A DNA stretch of 35,360 nt from Desulfobacteraceae bacterium CG2_30_51_40. Its GTDB lineage: Bacteria; Desulfobacterota; DSM-4660; Desulfatiglandales; Desulfatiglandaceae. Under the pieces are notes generated by a model. The model ran no database searches, was not told where the DNA came from, and worked only from the letters and a program-made list of their open reading frames with translations. The translations under genes and the position numbers were made by a program. The stretch lies in contig MNYJ01000154.1 in NCBI GenBank assembly GCA_001874005.1, forward strand, positions 1-35,360. Direction: 5' to 3'. Below, one piece after another: positions 22,884 through 31,342 of the stretch (position 1 is its first letter; each line of letters starts with the position of its first letter).

Positions 22884-24362
22884 TTAAGGACGTCCCCTCT
22901 GATGAAGTCTCACTATGGTCTTGTTGAGTTCATAGCGGCCATCAGCGAATACACCGTAGTCGCCTCCGAAACCCATGGCTGAGGCAAAGCGAATGGTATT
23001 GGCATAAATAACCCACGAATCCGCCCATATTCTCTCAGGCTCCTCATCAAAGGGGCTTCCCCCTTCGGACGGTCCCTTGGCATAGCCTGCAGCCCATATT
23101 CCGCTAAGGATTTGCGTGGCTGTGAGAGTCTTTGCATTTGTCTCCTTTATTGAGCTTTCAAACCGCTCCCACTGCCCTGCTACTGTTGAGGATCCGTGGC
23201 AGGCTCGGCAAATCGTCTGGATGCCTTTTCGTCTCGAATCCATTTCTTTGACATCAATAAGGTAATCCGCCGCAAAGCCGCCGGCAAAATCTGATGGAAG
23301 AGGCGCTCCGTCCTTATTGCGGATGATGGTTGTGTCGGGATTCTTAGGATGGGGGTGGGCGTATATGAGGCCGAAGATACGCCAGGGAAGCCTGTCGTTC
23401 ATCCTGTGGGACCTCTTCGCAATTAGCTCTCCGCCGGAGCTTACCAGAAGGCTTACGTGGCAGGCTGCGCATGTGGGCGCGGAGAAGTCCTTACCCACTG
23501 TCCAGGGAACCTTACGAAACTCCCAGTCCCTGCCGTGACTGGAGAAGATATTTCCGTGCTTGCTTGCTTCATAGACCTTGAAGGCAGGCACATCAGGCCC
23601 TACATGACATTGTTTGCAGGTGTAAGGCTTGCGGGCCGTTTCAATGGAAAAGCGATGTCTGGTATGACACGCCGCGCACGAACCGATTGTCCCGTCGAGA
23701 TTTACACGGCCCGTTCCCTGGTTAGGCCAGCCTTCTATCCTGGGAAACTCCATATCTCCATAATCATCATAGGCCCTCTTTTCTTTGCCTGTGACCTTAA
23801 GTACTGTACCGTGGCAGTGATAGCAGGTTTCAGCTTTAGTAACCCGGCTTGCCGGAGCGTTTTCCATTTCAGCCTTATCCCTGCCTACCGCTCCCAGAAT
23901 GCTGTGCTCAAGGAGGCCATAGAGCTTGTTTTCGGCAAGGTTTCTGTAGGCATGCGACATGAGATTCATGGAATACTGTTCGGCCTCCTCCGAATGACAA
24001 ACACGGCAGTCGCCCGGACTGACCGCCGTATAGACCTTATGATCATTATGGTCAAAAGCGTCGGCATGCTCTTTCGGCCTCATGGTATGACATTCGGCGC
24101 ATCCGACGGCCTTTCCCTTTAACCCATCCGGGATGTCCCTGCTTGAGACCTTTAATCCAGGCCCTTTCACACCAAGTGCATCTGAAGGACTCATCTGTGA
24201 GTGGCGGCTTTTTTGCCAGTCCTCCACTATCCCCGGATGAATGATGGAATGACACTCAAGGCATGCTTTCGTAGCATCGCTCAAGGCAGCCCCTGAAACC
24301 ACACCGCCCAACCCACCAATCAGAACGGCGAAAACGACTATCCAAGCGAACACAATCTTCAT
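22884..24362 (-). CDS. Octaheme c-type cytochrome, hydroxylamine-oxidoreductase-like
   Basis: The protein has 492 residues from the ATG at 24362, with GAGAGGA about 7 bases upstream; the frame continues to 24437 without a credible start. A signal peptide (MKIVFAWIVVFAVLIGGLG) sends it to the periplasm. Eight CXXCH motifs are present: CLECH (Cys34), CAECH, CRVCH, CYHCH, CAACH, CKQCH, CAACH and CRACH. The spacing and the segment RLPWRIFGLIYAHPHPKNPD are typical of the HAO/octaheme nitrite- or hydroxylamine-active family. In aerobic ammonia oxidisers a C-terminal tyrosine crosslinks the P460 heme; in reductive HAO-like proteins it is absent. I could not decide with certainty which of the C-terminal tyrosines, if any, corresponds. 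It stands alone on the minus strand, divergent from a hybrid kinase gene. Confidence 0.9.
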   Translation of the reverse strand: MKIVFAWIVVFAVLIGGLGGVVSGAALSDATKACLECHSIIHPGIVEDWQKSRHSQMSPSDALGVKGPGLKVSSRDIPDGLKGKAVGCAECHTMRPKEHADAFDHNDHKVYTAVSPGDCRVCHSEEAEQYSMNLMSHAYRNLAENKLYGLLEHSILGAVGRDKAEMENAPASRVTKAETCYHCHGTVLKVTGKEKRAYDDYGDMEFPRIEGWPNQGTGRVNLDGTIGSCAACHTRHRFSIETARKPYTCKQCHVGPDVPAFKVYEASKHGNIFSSHGRDWEFRKVPWTVGKDFSAPTCAACHVSLLVSSGGELIAKRSHRMNDRLPWRIFGLIYAHPHPKNPDTTIIRNKDGAPLPSDFAGGFAADYLIDVKEMDSRRKGIQTICRACHGSSTVAGQWERFESSIKETNAKTLTATQILSGIWAAGYAKGPSEGGSPFDEEPERIWADSWVIYANTIRFASAMGFGGDYGVFADGRYELNKTIVRLHQRGRP

Positions 24363-24522
24363 AAACAAATCCTCTCCCAAGACCCGGCCCGAACGAAAAA
24401 CTCTATGGTTTACCTTACAATAAATAGTTGTTAACATACGCGGCCAATATGTGCAAGGTTAAGCGGAGCCGCCTGAATGAAAAAAGCTTTCAGGTGGAAT
24501 TCTTGTAACTACTTAGAGAAAG

Positions 24523-26454
24523 ATGATTATGATAAAGTTTGCATATCTACGGCTGGTTTTGTTCTCATTTCTGCTCCTGAGCCTTCCCCCGTCAATCAGC
24601 TCGGCAGGGCCGGAGTCCGCAACCTTATCTGAACCTGATCAAGGGAGTTCTCTGCACCGCAGTGAAGCCTCATTTCTATTTACACATCCAATGGAATCCA
24701 TTTTTATAGCGGTCTCATTAAGCGCCCTTATATTTTTTCTCGCTCTTCTCGCTATGAGAACACGCTATTTAAGGAAGGAAAGCAAATCGGTTTCGTCAGC
24801 AAGGGAGGCACTTGAAAGAGATACACTTGAGAGGACTGCTGAAATATCCTCTGCCAAGGAAAGGCTTGAAAGGGAGATCGAAGTTAGATCGCAGACTGCG
24901 GCTACCCTGAGGGCGGTAGTTGACACTATCACCGAAACACTCGTGGTTCTCGATCCGGACGGAAAGGCCATCATGGTGAACGAGGTTGCCGCAAGGAGGC
25001 TCGGGCGAACTCCTGGTGAAATCGAGGGAACAAACATATTTGAGCTTTTCCCCGAGGATATAAAGGCGAGAAGAAGGGCGGTTTTTGAAGAAGCCATCAA
25101 AACAGGAAGCCCTTTAAGGACGGTGGACACCAGAGACGGCAGGCAGTATGAAACCAACTGGTATCCCATATCGGATAAAGCAGGGCGATTCACTTACATG
25201 GCCGTCTTCGCGGTGGATATAACCAAAAGAGGCAGGGCCGAGGAAGAAAGAATAAGGACCGAAAAGATTGAATCCATAGGGCTTTTAGCCGGGGGGATAG
25301 CCCATGATTGTAATAATCTTCTGACAGGTATCATGGGTTTCGTGGATCTTTCAAAGACATTCTCCCAACCTGATAGTGGGCAGCACAAATATCTTTCCGA
25401 AGCCCTCGCCCTGTGCCACAGGGCCAAGGAACTTACGCGCCGCTTCACCACCTTTTCAAGGGGCGGAGATCCGGTCATGAGGGCTGTTAAAATATCATCG
25501 CTGATAAAGGACACGATCATGCTGGTTCTCTCAGGCTCAAACGTGGACAGCGAGATCTCCCTGCCAGAGCATATCTGGGAGGTGGATTGCGACGAAAGAC
25601 AGATGAGAGACGTTTTTACGAGCATCATCACCAACGCCAAAGAGGCAATGCCTTCCAGCGGAAGGATCGAGGTTTCGGTAGCGAACATAGATGAACTGCC
25701 TGCCGATCTTCCCGGCATTCCAGCCCAGATCCGCGACGGATGGGTGTATGTGGCCATAAGTGATACCGGGATAGGCATCCCGGCTGAAAACCTTCCAAAG
25801 CTTTTTCTTCCATACTTCTCAACCAAACAAAGGGGCGCGCAGAAGGGAATGGGCCTGAGTCTTCCGACCGCTTACTCCATCATAAAAAGACACGGCGGAA
25901 CCATACATGTGGAATCGGAGCTAGGCAGGGGAACCACGGTTCATATCTACCTGCCCAGGGCTGCCTCAGCATCCCGGCCAGGACTCGAGGACAGAGAAGA
26001 ACAAGCTGCCGGAACTGAGCGGATACTCATCATGGACGATGAGGATACTGTCCTCGATGTGGCAGCCTCCATCCTCGAAAGGGGGGGCTTCGAGGTAACA
26101 GCCTGCAGGGAAGGCAAAGAGGCCCTTGAGCTTTACCGCAAGGCAATGGAGGAGAAAAACCCCTTTACAGGAGTCATCCTCGATCTGACCATCCGTGGTG
26201 GCATCGGAGGAAGGGATGTTGTGAAAGAACTTCTCTTGATTGACCCGCATGTAAAGGCAATTGTATCAAGCGGCTATTCTGAAGACCCGGTCATGAGCAA
26301 TTACTCCGCATTCGGCTTTTGCGGAGCAGTGGCGAAGCCCTATGACATAAAACTTCTCTTGAGGGCTGCCAACCGAGCATTCAGGACCCGAAGCGCCAAA
26401 CCGGGAGATCGAGGAAGTTCCTGCGCCAATGCTGCATCGAAGGATAATCCTTGA
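24523..26454 (+). CDS. Membrane-bound PAS histidine kinase-receiver hybrid
   Basis: The protein has 643 residues. The ATG at 24523 is used here; a second ATG at 24529 is equally possible. A signal or first helix (about 8-27), a short periplasmic loop of about 30 residues and a second helix (about 62-84) precede a charged coiled coil and one PAS domain (about 125-240: RAVVDTITETLVVLDPDG). The histidine kinase part has His261 in GGIAHDCNNLLTGI, with Cys replacing the usual Phe after the Asp. N and G boxes are ITNAKEAMP, DTGIGIP and GAQKGMGLSL. The C-terminal receiver has DDED and phospho-acceptor Asp554 in VILDLTIRGG. The small periplasmic loop argues against a large external ligand. The stop codon overlaps the TTG start of the next small gene. 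Confidence 0.92.
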   Translation: MIMIKFAYLRLVLFSFLLLSLPPSISSAGPESATLSEPDQGSSLHRSEASFLFTHPMESIFIAVSLSALIFFLALLAMRTRYLRKESKSVSSAREALERDTLERTAEISSAKERLEREIEVRSQTAATLRAVVDTITETLVVLDPDGKAIMVNEVAARRLGRTPGEIEGTNIFELFPEDIKARRRAVFEEAIKTGSPLRTVDTRDGRQYETNWYPISDKAGRFTYMAVFAVDITKRGRAEEERIRTEKIESIGLLAGGIAHDCNNLLTGIMGFVDLSKTFSQPDSGQHKYLSEALALCHRAKELTRRFTTFSRGGDPVMRAVKISSLIKDTIMLVLSGSNVDSEISLPEHIWEVDCDERQMRDVFTSIITNAKEAMPSSGRIEVSVANIDELPADLPGIPAQIRDGWVYVAISDTGIGIPAENLPKLFLPYFSTKQRGAQKGMGLSLPTAYSIIKRHGGTIHVESELGRGTTVHIYLPRAASASRPGLEDREEQAAGTERILIMDDEDTVLDVAASILERGGFEVTACREGKEALELYRKAMEEKNPFTGVILDLTIRGGIGGRDVVKELLLIDPHVKAIVSSGYSEDPVMSNYSAFGFCGAVAKPYDIKLLLRAANRAFRTRSAKPGDRGSSCANAASKDNP

Positions 26455-26795
26455 ACGCGATCAGATTCGCCCACCCGGCCCTCAATGAGGAGGTAAAAAG
26501 CATTGCCGGCTGGTACTTGTTTTCCAAAGAAGGGACGATCCGGCTAGGAGGCTCAAATGTTCTGTTCCTTGTGGGCCATGGTGTCGTTGACTCCTCATGC
26601 TGCGGCTCTGGCGGCTGCAGCTTTGCCCTGGTTCCAGGGGCCGTTGTTGCATTGAAATATGCCCAAGACGATCAGGGAAGGCCTGTCTCTCTAGTCGCCC
26701 CTATAACCGATCCCGCAACAAGGGAAGAGATACGAGACCTCTTGATAAGGAGCGAAGGGGTCTCGCAGGTGAACTTCGAAACGGCCGGGCAGTGA
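26451..26795 (+). CDS. Small uncharacterised protein with a CCGSGGC motif
   Basis: The protein has 114 residues from a TTG at 26451 that overlaps the kinase stop codon by four bases (TTGA); AAGGAT lies ahead of it, fitting translational coupling. No ATG is available in the conserved-looking N-terminal part. It has no signal peptide and no membrane helix. The centre reads VVDSSCCGSGGCSFALVPG (about residues 46-64), with three cysteines in a glycine-rich turn that could bind a metal or cluster, or form a redox pair. The flanks are GTIRLGGSNVLFLVGHG and SLVAPITDPATREEIRDLL. I do not recognise a named family. A good reading frame and tight coupling to a hybrid kinase suggest a real gene, perhaps a redox or metal accessory of that kinase. 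Confidence 0.7.
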   Translation: MNAIRFAHPALNEEVKSIAGWYLFSKEGTIRLGGSNVLFLVGHGVVDSSCCGSGGCSFALVPGAVVALKYAQDDQGRPVSLVAPITDPATREEIRDLLIRSEGVSQVNFETAGQ

Positions 26796-26844
26796 AATCG
26801 GTGATCGTAACCTGCTTCGCTAAGACGATCGTGATTCTCCAGGA

Positions 26845-26872
26845 TTGCGAGAGTATCAATAAAAGGCATAAA
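26845..26872 (+). promoter_or_regulatory. Possible promoter of the exporter operon
   Basis: TTGCGA (26845-26850), a 16-base spacer and CATAAA (26867-26872) resemble a sigma70 promoter about 80 bases upstream of the HlyD-type gene. Each box matches four of six consensus bases. The gap of 156 bp between the small CCGSGGC gene and the adaptor gene makes a promoter here plausible, but the match is weak. Confidence 0.3.
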
Positions 26873-26951
26873 TATCAGCGCTTCCAGGAGTCGCGAAGGA
26901 TGCACAATATGCTTTGTAAGATTCAACCATGATTGGGAGAATTCAAGAATA

Positions 26952-28127
26952 ATGAAAAAGGCCGTTCCTGTTATTGTCCTCATTCTGGCCGCCGCTGCGG
27001 CTGTCTATTACTTCCTGATCCTTCCCTCCGACCGCTCAAAGACCGAGATAAAGACATCAGGCCACGTGGAGGCAACGGAGGTTGACATGAGCTTCAGGCT
27101 TCCGGGGCACGTGGGTCGGCTTTACGTTGACGAAGGGGCTAGAGTGAAGAAAGGCGAAATCGTAGCGGAGCTTGAACAAGATACACTTTCCGCAAGGCAT
27201 GCCCAGGCATCGGCACTTGTCAGGGAACTTGAGACCAGGCAGGCATCCCTTGCAATAGCAATTGATCTAAAAGAACGGCTTCTTGATGCAGATATCAGAA
27301 GAGCACAGGCCGGAAGATCAGCGGCAAGCGCCCGCTATCAGAGCCTCAAAAGCGGCTCCAGGGAACAGGAGATCGCCGAGGCAAAAGCCGCCATGGACAG
27401 AGCCAGATACGAGTGGGAGAACCGCAGTCGCGACGCAGAGCGATTAAAGGAGCCCTATCAATCGCGCATCATCTCACCGAGCCAGTACGACACTGCTGTT
27501 ACCGCGACAGATTCTGCAAAGGCAGCCTATCTTGCAGCATCCGAGCGCTACAAGCTCGTGAAGGCAGGTCCCAGAGAAGAGCTTGTAATGGAGGGTAAAG
27601 CCCAGCTTGAGGGAACGGACGCAGCCCTTGAGGCGGCTGAGGCCGGCCGAATGGAGATAGAGAAACTCAAACTGGATTTAAAGGCCCTAGAGGCCCAGAC
27701 AGACCAGGCACGGGCACAGCTTTCAATAGCATCGGATGACCTTGACAAGTCAAGGCTCCGCGCGCCCTTTGAAGCCTTTGTGACGGTAAAGGACGTGGAG
27801 GAGCACGAATATGTCCAGCCCGGGACACCGGTTGTTACACTGGCAAGGCTGGATGAGGTGTGGGTCAAAACCTATGTGCCTGAGACGCAGCTCGGCCTCG
27901 TAAAGCTCGGTCAGGAAGCGGAGGTGATATCAGACACATTTCCGGCAAAGAGATATCCGGGCCGAGTGACCTTTATCTCCCCTCAGGCGGAATTCACACC
28001 AAAAAACGTCCAGACCAAGGAAGAGAGGGTCAAGCTGGTATTCCGTATCAAGGTGACCCTCAAAAACCCTGATCAGGAACTTAAACCAGGTCTTCCGGTG
28101 GATGTGATCCTTAAGATAGCGCAATGA
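26952..28127 (+). CDS. HlyD/YbhG-type periplasmic adaptor (membrane fusion protein)
   Basis: The protein has 391 residues. It starts with an uncleaved signal anchor (MKKAVPVIVLILAAAAAVYYF) and then the biotinyl-lipoyl-like half LPGHVGRLYVDEGARVKKGE. A long alpha-helical hairpin rich in Ala, Glu and Arg (about residues 75-265) forms the coiled coil that reaches an outer-membrane channel. The second lipoyl half and beta-barrel follow (DLDKSRLRAPFEAFV, WVKTYVPETQLGLVKLGQ). The stop overlaps the start of the first ATPase gene by 4 bp. With two ATPases and two ABC-2 permeases downstream this is the adaptor of a YbhGFSR-like efflux system. No outer-membrane TolC homologue lies in the window. Confidence 0.92.
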   Translation: MKKAVPVIVLILAAAAAVYYFLILPSDRSKTEIKTSGHVEATEVDMSFRLPGHVGRLYVDEGARVKKGEIVAELEQDTLSARHAQASALVRELETRQASLAIAIDLKERLLDADIRRAQAGRSAASARYQSLKSGSREQEIAEAKAAMDRARYEWENRSRDAERLKEPYQSRIISPSQYDTAVTATDSAKAAYLAASERYKLVKAGPREELVMEGKAQLEGTDAALEAAEAGRMEIEKLKLDLKALEAQTDQARAQLSIASDDLDKSRLRAPFEAFVTVKDVEEHEYVQPGTPVVTLARLDEVWVKTYVPETQLGLVKLGQEAEVISDTFPAKRYPGRVTFISPQAEFTPKNVQTKEERVKLVFRIKVTLKNPDQELKPGLPVDVILKIAQ

Positions 28128-29038
28128 AGGCAGTTGAAGTGGAAAACCTCTGCCGCTCCTTCGGCGGGACAAAGGCCCTGGACGGCCTCACCTTCTCGGT
28201 GAAGGAAGGGGAAATATTTGGTCTGGTGGGTCCTGACGGATCGGGTAAAACGACCTGTCTGAGGATACTGTGCGGACTAATGGAACCGACCGGAGGACGG
28301 GCCATGGTGCTGGGCTCGGATGTGGTTTCCGATCCTGAGGCGATAAAAAACCATGTAGGCTACATGGCCCAGCCAGCAAGACTCTACGAGGATTTAACGG
28401 TAGAAGAAAATATTGAGTTCTATGCCGATCTCTATGAGGTGCCTAAGGATCGCTACAGAGACCGCATGAAACGCCTCATGGAGTTTTCAGGCCTTTCGCC
28501 CTTCAAGGACCGACTTTTCCGCAATCTCTCAGGCGGCATGAAACAGAAGGTGGGCTTGAGCTGCACCCTCATCCATACTCCCAGGATACTATTTCTGGAT
28601 GAGCCCACAAACGGCGTTGACCCGGTATCGCGAAGGGATTTCTGGAAAATCCTCTATGAACTGAGGAGAGAAAACGTAACGATTGTTGTGGCCTCAACCT
28701 ACTTGGATGAGGCGGACCGCTGCCACAGGGTGGCCTTCTTCGACAAGGGAAAGATCAGGATGGTGGAGGAACCTCTGGAGCTTAGAAAACTCCTCACAGA
28801 CAGGCTCTTCAACATAACCGTTGCCGACCGGAGGAAAGCCATGACGATATTGAGAGCCCTGCCGGAGGTATCAGACCATTACGTGTTCGGAGCAGGCATC
28901 CATCTTCTCTTAAAGGATAAGGCTGATCCGGCTTCTGTAGCGAGCGCCCTTGATATGGAAGGACTTAAAGGATTCAGGATGGAACCGGTTCATCCGAGCC
29001 TTGAGGATGTATATCTTTCCATCCTCAAGAAAGGTTAG
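28124..29038 (+). CDS. ABC-2 exporter ATP-binding protein 1
   Basis: The protein has 304 residues. Its start overlaps the adaptor stop by 4 bp (ATGA). Walker A is GPDGSGKTT (Asp in place of the usual Asn), the Q-loop region is VGYMAQPARLYEDLT, the signature is LSGGMKQKVGLSC and Walker B is ILFLDEPTNGVD. The C-terminal 90 residues are a regulatory tail as in DrrA/YbhF-type ATPases, ending in SLEDVYLSIL. In E. coli YbhF the two ATPase domains are fused in one chain; here they are two genes 5 bp apart. It should heterodimerise with the next ATPase and drive the two permeases. Confidence 0.93.
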   Translation: MKAVEVENLCRSFGGTKALDGLTFSVKEGEIFGLVGPDGSGKTTCLRILCGLMEPTGGRAMVLGSDVVSDPEAIKNHVGYMAQPARLYEDLTVEENIEFYADLYEVPKDRYRDRMKRLMEFSGLSPFKDRLFRNLSGGMKQKVGLSCTLIHTPRILFLDEPTNGVDPVSRRDFWKILYELRRENVTIVVASTYLDEADRCHRVAFFDKGKIRMVEEPLELRKLLTDRLFNITVADRRKAMTILRALPEVSDHYVFGAGIHLLLKDKADPASVASALDMEGLKGFRMEPVHPSLEDVYLSILKKG

Positions 29039-29043
29039 ATGCC

Positions 29044-30063
29044 ATGACCCCGGCAGTGGAACTAAGAGATGTGGTAAAGCGCTTCGGGGATTTTACGGCC
29101 GTTGACCACATAAGCCTGGATGTGGCCCACGGAGAAATATTCGGTTTTCTTGGGCCGAACGGCGCAGGCAAATCCACCACCATCCGAATGCTATGCGGAC
29201 TCCTGAGGCCGACTTCCGGGAGGGGTTTCGTAAACGGGCTCGACATGGCAACCCAGGCAGAGGTGATAAAGGCGAACCTCGGATACATGTCGCAGAAATT
29301 CTCCCTCTATGACGACCTCAAGGTTGAAGAGAACATGCGGCTTTTCGGAGGGATCTACGGGCTTGACACCCCTTTTCTCAAAAGAAGGATTGAGGAGGTC
29401 ATGACACTTATATCCCTTAAGGATAGAAGACAGTCCATTACCAAGGAACTGCCTACCGGCCTGAAACAGAGACTTGCCCTGGGATGCGCCCTTCTCCACG
29501 AACCGCCCATGGTCTTTCTGGATGAGCCCACTTCAGGGGTTGATCCCGCAACCAGGAGGGCCTTTTGGGACCTTATTTACCGCCTGGCCGAGGAAGGTGT
29601 CACCATCTTTGTCACCACCCACTACATGGAGGAGGCTGAGTACTGCAACCGGATCGGTCTCATAGACAAAGGAAGACTGATAGCCCTGGGATCTCCCGGA
29701 GAGCTGAAGGTAAGGCACCTCGCGGGAACCGTCTATGAGCTTATGGTCTCCGATGTCCTGGCTGCGGTTGAAGCCCTTTCAGGTAACCAAGGCGTTCTGG
29801 ATGCGGCCATATTCGGCCGCTCCATCCATGTGCGCTTAAGAAAGGATGCCGAGGCAGATAGGGCCATAAGGCACGTCCTTACCTCCGCAGGCATCGAGAT
29901 GAGGGAGATCAAGGCGATCGAGCCCACCCTCGAGGATGTCTTTGTGGCCCTGGTCGGGAAAAAGGAGACGGCCGAAGCACCCACTGGCCGAACTGGGCAC
30001 CAAGATATGCAGCAGATTGTTCGGGCTAACCGCAATGCACTGGTGGAGCACAACGAAATATGA
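29044..30063 (+). CDS. ABC-2 exporter ATP-binding protein 2
   Basis: The protein has 339 residues, starting 5 bp after the first ATPase. Walker A is GPNGAGKST and Walker B is MVFLDEPTSGVD. The ABC signature is LPTGLKQRLALG instead of LSGGQ, a form I associate with the second ATPase domain of YbhF-like proteins. THYMEEAEYCNRIGLID is the H-loop. The normal domain ends at LEDVFVALVGKK. The last 25 or so residues (GRTGHQDMQQIV, then ANRNALVEHNEI) look unlike the family, and the final part, including the stop codon, is read from the REP-like repeat that starts near 30048. The tail was probably added or altered by that insertion. Confidence 0.92.
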   Translation: MTPAVELRDVVKRFGDFTAVDHISLDVAHGEIFGFLGPNGAGKSTTIRMLCGLLRPTSGRGFVNGLDMATQAEVIKANLGYMSQKFSLYDDLKVEENMRLFGGIYGLDTPFLKRRIEEVMTLISLKDRRQSITKELPTGLKQRLALGCALLHEPPMVFLDEPTSGVDPATRRAFWDLIYRLAEEGVTIFVTTHYMEEAEYCNRIGLIDKGRLIALGSPGELKVRHLAGTVYELMVSDVLAAVEALSGNQGVLDAAIFGRSIHVRLRKDAEADRAIRHVLTSAGIEMREIKAIEPTLEDVFVALVGKKETAEAPTGRTGHQDMQQIVRANRNALVEHNEI

Positions 30064-30131
30064 AAATAACCCCCACCCCTCCCTCCCCCGTCGAGGTGGA
30101 GGGATAAAGGCAAGGGGCATTTTCATATAAA
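30048..30131. repeat. GC-rich palindromic (REP-like) repeat, copy B
   Basis: The core GCACAACGAAATATGAAAAT to CATATAAA is closely matched at 6652-6736. Its outer arms ATATGAAAATAACCCC and GGGGCATTTTCATAT are near-perfect inverted repeats, so the RNA would fold into a strong hairpin. Weaker similarity to copy A reaches upstream to about 30026. It begins inside the second ATPase gene, supplies its stop codon and fills the gap before the first permease, so it may lower or separate expression of the two halves of the operon. Confidence 0.75.
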
Positions 30132-30208
30132 TATAGTGGGATGAAGGAATAATGAACTTCCCTGATGAACACCAGTCTAAAAGGGACTCGCCTTGGGGAG
30201 AATGACTT

Positions 30209-31342
30209 TTGAGCATCAGAAGGATAAAGGCACTCGTAAAGAAGGAATTTATCCAGATGGGACGCGACTCACGAAGCCTTATGGGCGCACTCTTCATCCC
30301 TCTTCTTATGATCTTTCTCTTCGGTTACGCCCTAAGCCTTGATGTTGACAGGATACCAACCATAGCGCTCGACAGGGATGCCACCCCTGCCTCAAGGGAC
30401 CTTATCCATCGTCTGACCGATTCCCGTTACTTCAGCCTTGTGGGCCACATAAAGAAACAAGGGGAAATTGACGATGTGATGGAAAGGGGTACAGCCCTAA
30501 TGGCTCTTGTGATTCCTGAGGGTTTCGCATCCGCGATAAGAAACGGCAGACCCGTCTCCGTCCAGGTCATCTTTGACGGCTCAGACTCCAACACCGCGAT
30601 GATCGCCATGGGCTACCTAAAGGCAGTGATCGCCGGATTCGACATAGGGATACAGGAAAGCCGCATCAGAAGGGCCGGACTCAAGATGGTGGACATGCCC
30701 CTTGAGGGGAGGATCAGGGTATGGTTCAACGCGGAACTGAGGAGCAAGAACTTCATCATACCGGGTCTTACGGGCGTCATAATGATGGCGATATGCGCCC
30801 TCATGACGGCCTTGAGCGTATCAAAGGAAAAGGAGACCGGAACTCTTGAGCAGCTAATATCCACACCCATATCCAGTCTGGAACTCCTTCTGGGAAAGCT
30901 CCTTCCTTATGTGGTGGTAGGGCTTGTGGATCTCGCCCTTGTCGTAGGAGCGGGCGTCCTCATATTCCAGGTCCCCTTCAGGGGAAGCTATCTAGATCTC
31001 TTGGTCGTATCTCTAATTTTTCTTGCCGGAACCCTTTCATGGGGGCTTTTTGTCTCGGTCATCTCCAAGAGCCAGCTTCAGGCAAGCCAGATAGCTGTAT
31101 TGAGCGCGTTTCTTCCTTCCTTTCTTCTATCAGGATTTATCTACCCAATAGAAAACATGCCGATCGCCCTTCAGATAATCACCTACATAGTGCCGGCAAG
31201 GTATTTTGTCGAGATCCTAAAGGGGCTGTTCCTTCAGGGAGTGGGGCTGACAGTCCTCTGGCCCCAGGTAGCGGCGCTTGTGATCTACGCGATTGTAATC
31301 CTTAACCTTGCCAGGAAGCGCTTCAGAAAGAGGATCATCTGA
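30209..31342 (+). CDS. ABC-2 type permease 1 (YbhS/YbhR-like)
   Basis: The protein has 377 residues from a TTG at 30209, with TTGGGGAG about 8 bases upstream; the ATG at 30202 is out of frame. The N-terminal region RRIKALVKKEFIQMGRDSR and the first helix (GALFIPLLMIFLFGYAL) are followed by a large periplasmic loop with GSDSNTAMIAMGYL, then five helices in the C-terminal half, including FIIPGLTGVIMMAICALMTA and KEKETGTLEQL. This is the ABC2_membrane_3 architecture of drug or lipid exporters. It pairs with the next gene, which overlaps by one base. The REP-like hairpin lies just upstream. Confidence 0.92.
   Translation: MSIRRIKALVKKEFIQMGRDSRSLMGALFIPLLMIFLFGYALSLDVDRIPTIALDRDATPASRDLIHRLTDSRYFSLVGHIKKQGEIDDVMERGTALMALVIPEGFASAIRNGRPVSVQVIFDGSDSNTAMIAMGYLKAVIAGFDIGIQESRIRRAGLKMVDMPLEGRIRVWFNAELRSKNFIIPGLTGVIMMAICALMTALSVSKEKETGTLEQLISTPISSLELLLGKLLPYVVVGLVDLALVVGAGVLIFQVPFRGSYLDLLVVSLIFLAGTLSWGLFVSVISKSQLQASQIAVLSAFLPSFLLSGFIYPIENMPIALQIITYIVPARYFVEILKGLFLQGVGLTVLWPQVAALVIYAIVILNLARKRFRKRII

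Noticed and set aside
26796-26951. Open frame of 111 codons (26597-26932) overlapping the small CCGSGGC gene
   Set aside because: It reads the same DNA out of frame and gives an arginine- and cysteine-rich product typical of shadow frames; the coupled TTG frame is better supported.
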